A stretch of 64,000 nt of DNA from JAFAGX01 sp963759875 (GTDB lineage Bacteria; Acidobacteriota; Terriglobia; Terriglobales; Acidobacteriaceae), in assembly GCA_963759875.1 (NCBI GenBank), contig CAVXBB010000016.1:248001-312000 (forward strand), given 5' to 3'. Below are positions 44,297-53,219 of this stretch, piece by piece. A model generated the notes under the pieces. That model was given only the letters and a program-made list of their open reading frames with translations. It was not told the origin of the DNA and made no database searches. Within the stretch, counting starts at the first letter, position 1. Each line of letters opens with the position of its first letter. A program made the position numbers and the translations under genes.

Positions 44297-46876
44297 TCAT
44301 GCTGCCTGCGATTCCTGATCAGCCCGATTGGCATGGGTTTCAGCCTCAACCAAACGATCGAGTCGACAAGGGATAGCAAACGAAAATGTAGCGCCGGGTC
44401 CATCATTGGCGGCCGCCCAGAGGCGTCCACGATGAGCCTCGATGATTGAGCGGCTAATAAACAGCCCGATTCCCATGCCGCCGGTTTTAGTCGTATAAAA
44501 AGGTTCGAAGAGCTTGTCTGCTGCCTGAGTCGTGAAGCCGAGTCCTGCATCTTTTATGCTGAGGCGTACCCGACCCTCCTCATCCCGTTGGGTTCGAATA
44601 AGCAATTCTCTGGGGCGATCGTTAATTGTGATCATCGCGTCCGAAGCATTGCGTAGCATGTTCAGGATCACCTGCTGAAGCTGGATTTTATCGCCCGTGA
44701 CTTGAGGGAGGTCGTCCGCAAATTCGTGGCGAAGAATCACGCGGTTTCGTTGCAGGTCCGTCAGCAACAACGAAACGACCTCTCGGGCAGCCTCATTGAG
44801 GTCCATCAACTCAGGTGAAAGATCTTTCTTGCTATAGATGGTGCGCAGCCGTGTGATCACGTCGGAGGCCCGATTGCCATCGCGAATTGTGCGTCGGGCG
44901 GTTTCGCGAGCTCCCTCGATATTGGGGTGATCGGCAGAAAGCATCCGCAGACACGTGCTGGCGTTAGTGATAATGCCTGAAAGAGGCTGGTTGACTTCGT
45001 GTGCGATGGAGGCTGTAAGCACTCCGAGGCTCGTGCTTCTTGCAACCCTCGCAAATTCCGAGCGGGCTTTGGCGAGTGCCTCTTGCGCCAACCGGTTAGC
45101 GGTGACGTCCTGAACGACGGCGATGTACTCCAGTTGGCCATCTGGATCCCGGGTCGAATGCGCGACTGCATGCAGGTACTTGATCGATTGGTCAGGCATA
45201 AGCAAGCGATAATGCCATTCAAAGTCCTTCCTCTCCTCTCGTGCCTGTTCGACCATTATTTCGAATAACGGTCGGTCTTCCGGATGGACACGAGTACGGA
45301 TCAGTTCAGGGGTTACCCCCACGCCGAGCTCAAATTCATAGATCCGATACAGCTGCTCTGACCAAGTGATTTCGTTGCTGGCCACCTTCCAGGAATAACT
45401 GCCCGTTAAACTGAGGCGTTGTCCGTCTGCGAGGACGGCCTCGCTGCGCCGCAATTGTTCTTCTGCCCGTTTCCGATCGTCAATATCGGTATTTGTTCCG
45501 TACCATTTCACGATCTCGCCTGAATCACCGATCATCGGGTGAGCACGGAACAGAAACCATCGATACTCACCATCGAAGCGGCGCAGTCGCGCTTCGGCTT
45601 CTCCCGGCTTGCCCGCAGCCATAATGGATCGCCACGCACCGGAAAGCGCGTTCAGGTCATCGGGATGAACCACAACCGTCCAGCCCGATCCCTGCAACTG
45701 CTCCGATGGGAGCCCCACATAGGCCAGATAATGTTGGTTGAAGAATTCCGCATATCCATTAGGACGCGCCGACCAAACCAGCGCTGGCATGGTATTGATG
45801 ATTAAGCCGAATTCGCGTTCGCTGGCCAGCAACGCTTGCTCAGCTCGCTTGTGGTCCTCGATATCTGTACTCGTGCCATACCACCGGACGATCTTGCCTC
45901 CTTCGTCGCGCAATGGCTCGAGGCGAATGAGAAACCAACGATAGATCCCGTCATCGCGGCGCAAACGTGCCTCGATCTCGCCTGGCTCTCCTGAGACCAG
46001 CAACTCTTGCCACTTCTTCATTAGCGGCGGTAAATCCTCCGGGTGGAATGCAACCTGCCAGCCCCAACCTTGCGACTCTTCAGGTGAAAGACCTGTGTAT
46101 TCATGCCAACGTTTATTGAGAAACTCGTTCGGACCGTCGGGCAGATTGCTCCAGGCCAGTGTAGGGATGGTATCAATGACCTGCCGCAGTTTAGTTTCCG
46201 ATTTCTTGATTTCATCGAATGCTTTTCGCAAGGCCGCTTCGCTCTCAAGCAATCGCTGTTCGATCTTCTTGCGCTCGCAAATTTCATTTCTCAGCTCTTC
46301 GTTAACCTTGGCAAGTTCTGCGGTTCGTTGCCCGACCCGTCGATCGAGTTCGTGAGCGACTAGCCTCTGCTCGCTTAGCAGGCGTGCTTCTTGCAGGCCG
46401 ATTGACGCCTGATTCACGGCTACGCTGAGAACAAGTCTTTCGGTCTGCTGAGGGAAGTCCACTCGCTGAGATCCTGCTACAACCAGTCCGAGTTCGCCCT
46501 GCAGCCCAAGGCTGAAAGGGGCGAGCGAAATCAATCGGTCTCCCAGTCGGTTCCGTACCGGAGACCATCTCTGTGGGTCGTCTCCTGCCAAACTTTGGTT
46601 GAACATCTTCGCGATATCTTGCGTCTTCGGCATCGGCCGCAACGTTCCAGCCACCCGCAACATCTCGACGGGTACCTCCCGGGCTGACTCGTTCAACCGC
46701 AGATAGATGAAATCCAGTTTGAGCATGCCCAGGAGTGCGTCGAGGAACGTACTAACAATCTGCGTTGGCTCACCCCCGCTCCAGATCGCCGGAAGGGCGA
46801 GAACGCTGATCAAATCGTTGATGCAGCGCTGAAGCCGCTTGATCTCGTCGGCACAATGTTCGAGTTGCAGTTCCAT
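44297..46876 (-). CDS. Soluble multi-PAS sensor histidine kinase (FixL-like)
   Basis: 859 residues from MELQLEHCADEIKRLQRC. The ATG at 46876 is one base after the stop of the MEDS gene, preferred over an upstream overlapping start. A GAF-like N-terminus (30-170) is followed by coiled coil (175-230) and three PAS domains (about 230-610) with repeated blocks (WYGTSTDIEDHKRAEQ, WYGTNTDIDDRKRAEE). HisKA has ASIAHEVNQPLSGI near 628 and HATPase has LNMLRNASDAM and GGMGIGLFISRSI. No membrane helix is seen, so it is cytosolic. It probably phosphorylates both downstream receivers. Confidence 0.9.
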   Translation of the reverse strand: MELQLEHCADEIKRLQRCINDLISVLALPAIWSGGEPTQIVSTFLDALLGMLKLDFIYLRLNESAREVPVEMLRVAGTLRPMPKTQDIAKMFNQSLAGDDPQRWSPVRNRLGDRLISLAPFSLGLQGELGLVVAGSQRVDFPQQTERLVLSVAVNQASIGLQEARLLSEQRLVAHELDRRVGQRTAELAKVNEELRNEICERKKIEQRLLESEAALRKAFDEIKKSETKLRQVIDTIPTLAWSNLPDGPNEFLNKRWHEYTGLSPEESQGWGWQVAFHPEDLPPLMKKWQELLVSGEPGEIEARLRRDDGIYRWFLIRLEPLRDEGGKIVRWYGTSTDIEDHKRAEQALLASEREFGLIINTMPALVWSARPNGYAEFFNQHYLAYVGLPSEQLQGSGWTVVVHPDDLNALSGAWRSIMAAGKPGEAEARLRRFDGEYRWFLFRAHPMIGDSGEIVKWYGTNTDIDDRKRAEEQLRRSEAVLADGQRLSLTGSYSWKVASNEITWSEQLYRIYEFELGVGVTPELIRTRVHPEDRPLFEIMVEQAREERKDFEWHYRLLMPDQSIKYLHAVAHSTRDPDGQLEYIAVVQDVTANRLAQEALAKARSEFARVARSTSLGVLTASIAHEVNQPLSGIITNASTCLRMLSADHPNIEGARETARRTIRDGNRASDVITRLRTIYSKKDLSPELMDLNEAAREVVSLLLTDLQRNRVILRHEFADDLPQVTGDKIQLQQVILNMLRNASDAMITINDRPRELLIRTQRDEEGRVRLSIKDAGLGFTTQAADKLFEPFYTTKTGGMGIGLFISRSIIEAHRGRLWAAANDGPGATFSFAIPCRLDRLVEAETHANRADQESQAA

Positions 46877-46877
46877 G

Positions 46878-47540
46878 TCACGCGGCCGCGGATGAGCTTG
46901 TTGGATTGTCGCGCCGTCCGCGAAGTTCACGTAGGAACTCGTCCGGAGGTACGAAGAAAGGATTTTCTTGCAGGACTCCGCCAATGATTACCAGCGGGTG
47001 TGTCCGCATCACATCAACGACAATATCGCCGCGAAATTTTCTCAAATCGTACACACAGATTGCGGGGTTAACCGGGCCTTCTTGGCGAAGCCAGGCATCA
47101 TTTGCTTTCGCCTCGTATTCCAACAATTCATTCATGTCCAGATCCGTTTCCAAAACCCACTCCATTTGACTGACGAAGCGTACGAGTGGGAACCCTTTTT
47201 TCTTGGCCTCGTCCGCAACGTTCCCCCAGAAAGCCAGAGTCCATTCCTGATCGAATCGGCCAGCGCGCAAATGGCTGTCAGTCCAGTCAAGAATTTCTAT
47301 TTGTTCTTTGTTAATGCCAGCGTCGACATCGATTCCAGCCGAGGACAAGCGATGGATGTGTTCCTCACGTCGCCGTGGGTCGATGGTGTGCAACGCTTTT
47401 TCTCCTAGCTCCAGGCCTTCTTTCACGAATGGGAGAAGCACACGATAGGCCTCATCGGAGCTATTGAAGAATGCACAAATGTGAGCTCGATCCCTGAGCG
47501 TTGAGCCGGCAAAGGGAATGGACGCGGTGTTTCTGTTCAT
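46878..47540 (-). CDS. MEDS-domain (DcmR-like) sensory protein
   Basis: 220 residues; start at 47540 follows GGGGGGATACGCA. A single MEDS domain shows DRAHICAFFNSSDEAYRVLL near the N-terminus, then GEKALHTIDPRRREEHIHRL, EWTLAFWGN and PAICVYDLRKF. MEDS domains occur in methanogen/methylotroph sensors, often with histidine kinases or as DcmR-type regulators, and may bind small hydrocarbons or nucleotides. It is the first gene of a four-gene signalling operon. Confidence 0.8.
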   Translation of the reverse strand: MNRNTASIPFAGSTLRDRAHICAFFNSSDEAYRVLLPFVKEGLELGEKALHTIDPRRREEHIHRLSSAGIDVDAGINKEQIEILDWTDSHLRAGRFDQEWTLAFWGNVADEAKKKGFPLVRFVSQMEWVLETDLDMNELLEYEAKANDAWLRQEGPVNPAICVYDLRKFRGDIVVDVMRTHPLVIIGGVLQENPFFVPPDEFLRELRGRRDNPTSSSAAA

Positions 47541-47777
47541 TGCGTATCCCCCCACGGGATATCGATCGGCGAGCCGTAAATAAAGGTGACATTAAGCATG
47601 CACCCTCTGTGCGCAATTGTCCAATCGACACCTTGGTATGAATCGATACTTTGGTCTAATAGACCCCTGCTGATCCTTGTGGCTTAATCGCGCCTGTGGT
47701 CCCCTCTTTTTTTGAAAACAGTATCGAACGGCACACAGTAACGCAAAAGTAATTCTGGAATGCTGATCGGAGTAATC

Positions 47778-48539
47778 ATGAGCATCGCGACAACAGCTTC
47801 ACTCATCCACCGCGAACCAGAACTCTTTGGACGGACTGTCGTTGTGATTGGCGGAAGTTCAGGCATCGGGCTCGAAACAGCCCGACTAGCCCGCGCCGAG
47901 GGAGCCAACGTGATCCTCACCGGCCGCGATCCAGAGCATCTCCGACGCGCTGCGACCGAAGTCGAAGCGCAGAGCACTGTGGCCTTCGATGCCACGGACT
48001 TCAAGCTCCTCGGAAGGTTCTTCAACGACCTGCCGGAAGCGGTGGACCATGTGCTGGTCACTGGCCCCGGTCCCTACTATGCGCCTCTGGCTGACTTCGA
48101 TTTCGATAAGGCGCGCCGCGACATCGAAGCCCATCTTTTGCTGCCGCTGCAGGTCGCACGAAATGCCGCAAAGAAAGTTCGCCCGGGCGGGACCTTGCTG
48201 TTCATGGGCGGCACCGGTGGCCGCCAGGTGGCGAAGGGCAACGCGCTCATTTCGGCTCTCACAGCTGCGATGCCAGCCATGACAAAGAACCTGGCGCTGG
48301 AGATTGCACCTGTGCGAGTCAACCTTATCGCCGCCGGATTCGTCGACACACCATTGTCAGCACAATTGCTCGGCGATGAACTCGAAAACCGTCGCAATCA
48401 GCTTCGCGCCACGCTACCCATAGGACGGGTTGTGGGACCGGCAGATGTCGCCGCGCTCGCCGTACACATCATGACCAACACCGCTCTGACGGGCGGAACA
48501 TATGATATCGACGGCGGGCAGCAGCTTGTCGCCGCTTAG
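47778..48539 (+). CDS. SDR-fold protein lacking the usual catalytic Tyr and Lys
   Basis: 253 residues from MSIATTASLIHREPELF; GGAG precedes the ATG. The Rossmann motif VVVIGGSSGIGLETARLA and C-terminal GGTYDIDGGQ are typical of classical SDRs. Where the family has Tyr-x3-Lys, the aligned segment reads ISALTAAMPAMTKNLALEIAP, with Ile for Tyr and Thr for Lys. It might bind NAD(P) without classic catalysis, or use other residues. Confidence 0.82.
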   Translation: MSIATTASLIHREPELFGRTVVVIGGSSGIGLETARLARAEGANVILTGRDPEHLRRAATEVEAQSTVAFDATDFKLLGRFFNDLPEAVDHVLVTGPGPYYAPLADFDFDKARRDIEAHLLLPLQVARNAAKKVRPGGTLLFMGGTGGRQVAKGNALISALTAAMPAMTKNLALEIAPVRVNLIAAGFVDTPLSAQLLGDELENRRNQLRATLPIGRVVGPADVAALAVHIMTNTALTGGTYDIDGGQQLVAA

Positions 48540-48627
48540 TTAAAGAAGCCTGTATGACGCACTATCGACCGTAGTAATCAAAACTAGACTCGGTGTACCG
48601 GGAATCCCGGGACAGAAAAGAGGCCGC

Positions 48628-49095
48628 ATGTCTACAATCCACCTGCACCAGACAACCACCTCGACGCCCGAGCAGTACATCGCCGGGCTCACCGACTTCG
48701 GGCCGGGCCGCGCGAAGCTCTTTGGCAACAGCGCCGATGAGTATCTCAAGGTGCATAGCCGTGGCCCGTCGGAGGCCGACGTCACCGAAGGCTCGGGCGG
48801 CATCTGGGAACGCTTGCACTACGACTGGTCCGATCCCAACCACGTCGTCCTCACGACGACCGACTCCAACACGTGGGGAGGCGCGTCCGGCCACACCTAC
48901 ACCTTCACGCGCTGTTCCGACGGTTTGACCGACATCGACGTGGTGGTCGTACGCGACGGCAAGAACCTCAAGGGATGGCTGCTCGGGCTCGTGGTGGGGA
49001 CCATCGGAAAGGGGGTTTTGAAGAAGGCGTTTGAAAATTCGGTCAAAGCTATCGAAGCCCGAAACGGCGCCGCGAGAGAGGCAGGAGCAGCATGA
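48628..49095 (+). CDS. SRPBCC-like small protein
   Basis: 155 residues; AAGAGG precedes the ATG. START/SRPBCC-type layout: a short strand (STIHLHQTTTSTPEQYIAGL), then GGIWERLHYDWSDPNHVVLT and a long C-terminal helix (LLGLVVGTIGKGVLKKAFENS). Many such proteins bind hydrophobic ligands, and no enzymatic residues are obvious. It lies in a same-strand cluster of small redox/detoxification-type genes. Confidence 0.6.
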   Translation: MSTIHLHQTTTSTPEQYIAGLTDFGPGRAKLFGNSADEYLKVHSRGPSEADVTEGSGGIWERLHYDWSDPNHVVLTTTDSNTWGGASGHTYTFTRCSDGLTDIDVVVVRDGKNLKGWLLGLVVGTIGKGVLKKAFENSVKAIEARNGAAREAGAA

Positions 49096-49201
49096 TCCCG
49101 GGGCCGTGTGGAGCGAATTCACTCTCCATACAGCTCGCGGACTGACTACGAAGGTATGAGCATTCAACGATCTGTCCAATTCAGTGATGAAGGAGGAAAA
49201 A

Positions 49202-49837
49202 ATGGCCAGCCTGACGCAAGAAATCCGCAGTGAGGACACTGGCGTTACGAGCGTCGCAAAAATTGACGTGAAGATCGAAGTCATCGTCATCCCCGTGACG
49301 GATGTTGATCGCGCGAAGGAGTTCTACAGCAAGCTCGGGTGGCGGCTGGATCAGACGCCGCCTGGCATCGTCCAGCTCACGCCGCACGGCTCATCGTGTT
49401 CGCTCCAATTCGGCGCGAAGCTGACGTCGGCTGCGCCCGGATCCGGAAAGGGTTACGTGATCGTCTCCGATATCGAGGCTGCGCGGAACGCGATGCTCGC
49501 GGCCGGCATCCAGGTGGGCGAAATCTTCCACATCGGCCTGGAGGGCCCGGTCCCTGGTCCGGACCCGGAGCATCGCACATACCGCTCGCGTGCCTTGTTC
49601 AGCGATCCCGATGGCAATAGCTGGGTATTGCAGGAGATCACGAGTCGGCTTCCCGGGCGCATCGACCCCGGTCCGACTTCGTTCGCATCGGCGAATGATC
49701 TCGCAGCCGCGCTCCGGCGTGCTGCGGCGGCGCACGGCAAACACGAAGCGCGCATCGGCAAGGCAGACCCGAATTGGCCCGACTGGTACGCCGAATACAT
49801 GGTCCGCGAGCCGACGGGGACAGAGCTACCCACGTAA
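49202..49837 (+). CDS. VOC-family protein (glyoxalase/dioxygenase-like)
   Basis: 211 residues from MASLTQEIRSEDTG; GAAGGAGG directly upstream selects this ATG. One VOC domain (VIVIPVTDVDRAKEFYSKLG, then LFSDPDGNSWVLQEI with a metal-type Glu) at 35-155, followed by a C-terminal helical tail ending DPNWPDWYAEYMVREPTG, which is common in proteins annotated as glyoxalases with carboxymuconolactone-like neighbours. The substrate is unknown. Confidence 0.8.
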   Translation: MASLTQEIRSEDTGVTSVAKIDVKIEVIVIPVTDVDRAKEFYSKLGWRLDQTPPGIVQLTPHGSSCSLQFGAKLTSAAPGSGKGYVIVSDIEAARNAMLAAGIQVGEIFHIGLEGPVPGPDPEHRTYRSRALFSDPDGNSWVLQEITSRLPGRIDPGPTSFASANDLAAALRRAAAAHGKHEARIGKADPNWPDWYAEYMVREPTGTELPT

Positions 49838-49873
49838 GCGGCGCGATGCGATCTTAATCGACGGAGTCCAAAG

Positions 49874-50467
49874 ATGCGCTCTGACATTATGCCCGGCGGC
49901 GTATTTCCCGACTATGAACTGCCCGATCACACCAGCACACCGCGCAGGCTCAGTGAGCTGCAGGGCGACGACCCGCTAATCCTCACGCTTGCGCGCGGTC
50001 ATTACTGCCCAAAGGAGCACCAGCAACATCTGGAACTGGCTGCCTTCTACCCCAAGATCGCAGTGGCATACACTCAGATCGCCACGATTTCCACCGACGA
50101 CCACCACACGCTTCAGGAGTTCCGTGCGTCGGTCGGCGCCCAGTGGACCTTCCTCTCCGACCCTGACCGTAAGGTTCAGAAGGACCTCGACATCCAGGAA
50201 TACACCGACCCCGAGCACAACCCAATGATCCCGCACACGCTCGTGCTTAAACCGGGCCTGGTGATCCACAGCATTTACAACGGCTATTGGTTTTGGGGTC
50301 GCCCGTCCGTCGTTGACCTCTGGCACGACTTACGCGCCGTGACCAGCAAGATCCGACCTGACTGGGATCTGAGCAAACCTGGACTCCGCCAGGCTTGGAA
50401 CGCGGGCGACCTCTCGCCGTTCCACGGCTGGAACAAAAAGGCCGATGCGAAAACAGTGTGTAGCTAG
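49874..50467 (+). CDS. Peroxiredoxin-family (AhpC/TSA-like) protein
   Basis: 197 residues. PGGVFPDYELPDHTSTPRRL and then LARGHYCPKEHQQ place a peroxidatic-type Cys near residue 48. WTFLSDPDRKVQKDLDI and IPHTLVLKPGLVIHSIYNGY fit the thioredoxin fold. A second Cys near the end (TVCS) might serve as resolving Cys. It is 36 bp after the VOC gene and probably reduces hydroperoxides. Confidence 0.8.
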   Translation: MRSDIMPGGVFPDYELPDHTSTPRRLSELQGDDPLILTLARGHYCPKEHQQHLELAAFYPKIAVAYTQIATISTDDHHTLQEFRASVGAQWTFLSDPDRKVQKDLDIQEYTDPEHNPMIPHTLVLKPGLVIHSIYNGYWFWGRPSVVDLWHDLRAVTSKIRPDWDLSKPGLRQAWNAGDLSPFHGWNKKADAKTVCS

Positions 50468-50504
50468 GCACGGCGCAGCTTCCACCAACTGAGGAGGAGA
50501 GAGC

Positions 50505-50654
50505 ATGGGCAATCTGAGTTTCAAAAAAGAGATCACCGGGGTTCTCATCATCGGTCCCAATAGCGATTTCATTTCCGAGGGCGTTAAAATATGGGACCGC
50601 ATCAAGAGCGTCGCAGAAGCAAATACTTGGCGCGCAAGTGGCGTGATCGATTGA
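50505..50654 (+). pseudogene. Remnant of an isochorismatase-family cysteine hydrolase (N-terminal fragment)
   Basis: A 49-codon ORF with an excellent GAGGAGGAGAG ribosome site. GVLIIGPNSDFISEGVKIWD and then RIKSVAEAN match the N-terminus of isochorismatase/nicotinamidase-type hydrolases (normal consensus like IDPYNDFISEGGK). The catalytic Lys and Cys regions are absent, as it stops after SGVID. The same frame is open for 30 more codons after the stop, but these do not look like the missing domain. Likely a deletion remnant that is still expressed. Confidence 0.6.
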
Positions 50655-50787
50655 GGCGTGAAGGTTTCTCGTTTACTTCGGTTGATCGATGCCACAGAGG
50701 AGCTGCGTGATTTGCGCGCAGTCACGATCGCGGCATCGGCGCGCTAGCAACTCATTGTCTTATTCCAAACCTTTTGAGGTAAGTCCC

Positions 50788-51077
50788 ATGCCCGCTTATT
50801 TCCTGGTAGATATTCGCGAAATCAAAGACCCTGCAAAATTAGAACAGTACAGAGCGCGTGTCGGTTCCACTGTGGAGAAGTTCGGGGACGCTACCTCGTG
50901 CGCGGCGGTACTTTCGAGGTTGTCGAAGGAACCTATCAGCCGGTGCGGCTGGCGATGCTTGAATTTCCAACCATGGATCAGGCACGGCGCTGGTATGACT
51001 CGGAAGAATATCGCGTACTCAAGCAACTACGTCTGGCAGCAACCGTCTCGAATGGATTCTTCATGACGGGAGCATAG
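50788..51077 (+). pseudogene. DUF1330 protein gene with a single frameshift
   Basis: MPAYFLVDIREIKDPAKLEQ and YRARVGSTVEKFG match DUF1330 (a small ferredoxin-like-fold domain). After FG, one G is missing from a G-run near 50884. Adding one restores GRYLVRGGTFEVVEGTYQ, FPTMDQARRWYDSEEY and SNGFFMTGA with a stop at 51077, the full family length of about 96 residues. Without correction the frame reads unrelated sequence. Confidence 0.8.
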
Positions 51078-51137
51078 CGATGGTTCCCTGACGTGCAATT
51101 GTCACGGCAGGCATTCCCGCGGACAGGGTCGTACTTA

Positions 51138-51794
51138 CTATGGCATCATGCGCAGACTGGAGAGCAATGCGCTGATCCCATTCCACATGATCTGAACACC
51201 AATGCAAACCAGCAGAAAAGAAGTAAGCCTCACGATCACGACCATTCCGGTCTTTCCGATCACACGCGCGAGTTGGTCGGCTAATCCATAACAGAGCAGA
51301 ATGGTAATGGCGATCGCTGTCATTGCTATGAGCGCGGCAAGAATTAGCGTTATATGGAACCCGTAACGGCGGGTAGAGTTTGCACCCAGAGTCACCGCCA
51401 CTGAGATCGATCCTGGCCCAACGGTTAACGGCAGCGTCAACGGATAGAACGCGCTGTGAAGGGCATCCGAGCACGTCACACTTCGGCGAGCTGTTTCAGG
51501 GCTTTCATTTTTTTCCAGCAGGACAGCCCAGCCCATCGATACAACTATCAGACCTCCGCCGACCTGTACTACGGGGAGCGAGACGCCAAAAAAATTGAGC
51601 ACGTGGGCACCCACAAAATAGGAGCCGGCCATCAGAACTAAGCTGTTCAGGGCAACCCGCCAAGCAATCGCCCTTCGTGTTTCCGGAGAATACTCCTGGG
51701 TCAACGCCAGAAAAAGCGGGCTTCCGGCAAGTGGATCGACAATAGGAAACAGCGCACTTGATGTGAGAAGGAAGACTCTGGCCGCATCGCCCAC
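51138..51794 (-). CDS. MarC-family integral membrane protein
   Basis: 218 residues, six predicted helices. The family core SALFPIVDPLAGSPLFLALT is near the N-terminus and RRAIAWRVALNSLVLMAG follows; GPGSISVAVTLG is the second conserved block. MarC/UPF0056 proteins were once linked to multiple antibiotic resistance, but the function is not established. It ends the efflux region (10 bp from the outer-membrane factor gene) on the same strand. Confidence 0.88.
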   Translation of the reverse strand: MGDAARVFLLTSSALFPIVDPLAGSPLFLALTQEYSPETRRAIAWRVALNSLVLMAGSYFVGAHVLNFFGVSLPVVQVGGGLIVVSMGWAVLLEKNESPETARRSVTCSDALHSAFYPLTLPLTVGPGSISVAVTLGANSTRRYGFHITLILAALIAMTAIAITILLCYGLADQLARVIGKTGMVVIVRLTSFLLVCIGVQIMWNGISALLSSLRMMP

Positions 51795-51803
51795 GAGTTT
51801 CTC

Positions 51804-53184
51804 CTACTGCTGCCAGCCACCGCCGAGGGTTTTGTAGAGTTGGACAAGGCTAATGTATTCATCGCCGCGCGCAGATGCAAGCGTGAGTTCAGCCGAATAG
51901 AGTGCGCGTTGGCCATCCAATACTTCAAGATAGTTGGTGGTGCCACCCTTATAACGGTCGATGGAGAGGCGGACAGACTCCTGCAAATCTGCTACCGAGT
52001 CCTGCTGACGAAGCCGAACCTGATGAAATTTCTGATAACCGATTACCGCGTCCGAGACGTCTCCGAATGCGCGTTGGATTGCCTGGCGGTAGGCGATCAG
52101 CGCCTGCTGATGAACCGACTGAGCCCCCCGCAGATTCCCCTTCAGGGCTCCTCCGGTGAAGATTGGCTGGCTGACCTGCGCGCCATAAGACCAGATGCCA
52201 GCCTGTGAACTCATCAGACTTGAGAAGGCACTGCTTCGTCCAAACCCGCCGCCGCCTAATCCGGTCAGTGCGATTTGAGGAAAGAATTGCGCCTTGGCGA
52301 CTCCGATTTCTGCGGTTGCGGCAGCCAGGATTTGTTCTGCCTCGCGAATATCGGGCCGGCGCTCGAGGAGCGCCGAAGTAAGCCCCGGTGGCACTTCCGG
52401 AGGGAGTGGTTGCTCGACTAGAGGAAGCCCGCGCGGGACGTCGTGAGGGTAATCTCCCAGCAGGATGCTGATGGCATTTTCCTCCTGGGCGATTTGCCGT
52501 TCGAGATCTGGAATCGTGGCATTCGCGGTGTCGAGGATTTGCTGGGCCTGGAGCACATCGAGCTTCGTGGCTACGCCATGTTCCAGCCGAAGGGTGGTCA
52601 ATTTGACGGAGTTGGTCTGCGTTTTGACCGTCTTTCTTGTGATCTGGAGTGCAGGTCGAGTTGCAGAAGAGCGAAATAATCACCGCAACGTCACTGACCA
52701 GAGTCAGCACGACGATTTGCCGTGCATCTTCAGTGGCCAGAAGCTGGGCGCGGCGTGATTCTGTCGCACGACGCAAGCGGCCGAAGAAGTCCAATTGGAA
52801 CGCTGCGTCGGCCGTAAGGGTGAGGAAGTTGTACTTGGATTGGAAAGTAGCGCTCCTTGCCGCCCTTGAAATTGGCGTTTGCCTGAAACTTGCGGAAACA
52901 AACTGGAGCGGGTGATCGCAAGCTGGGCGCGGGCTGCATTGATGCGTTCCGTGGCCAATCTGCAAATCGTAGTTTTGTTTGAGCGCGGTGCGAATAAGTT
53001 CCTGTAACTTCGGATCCTGGAAAACCTGCCACCAGGGAAGGTCGGCATAAGAGGCAGCCTGAGCCTGGCTGCTGGGACTCTCCTGCAGGTCGCGAAATTG
53101 AGTCGGGGTTTGAACAGCGGGCCGATGATACTTCGGACCAACTGCGCAACCGGCAAGGAGGCCGAAAGTCACAAGTCGCGACAA
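51804..53184 (-). pseudogene. NodT-type outer-membrane efflux lipoprotein gene with several frameshifts
   Basis: The protein must be pieced together from several frames: a lipobox LLAGC then AVGPKYHRPAVQTP (about 53130-53170), LPWWQVFQDPKLQELI, AATESRRAQLLA-like, and an intact C-terminal 265-residue frame from 52601 (RLEHGVATKLDVLQAQQIL, ALLERRPDIREAEQIL, QPIFTGGALKGNL, YKGGTTNYLEVLDGQ). At least four single-base shifts are needed. No internal nonsense substitutions were noticed apart from the frame changes. No ATG was found in frame with the lipobox; TTG at 53184 or another frameshift is possible. Confidence 0.8.
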
Positions 53185-53219
53185 ACAATGTTCATGATGT
53201 TCGTTGCCCGTCGTGCATC

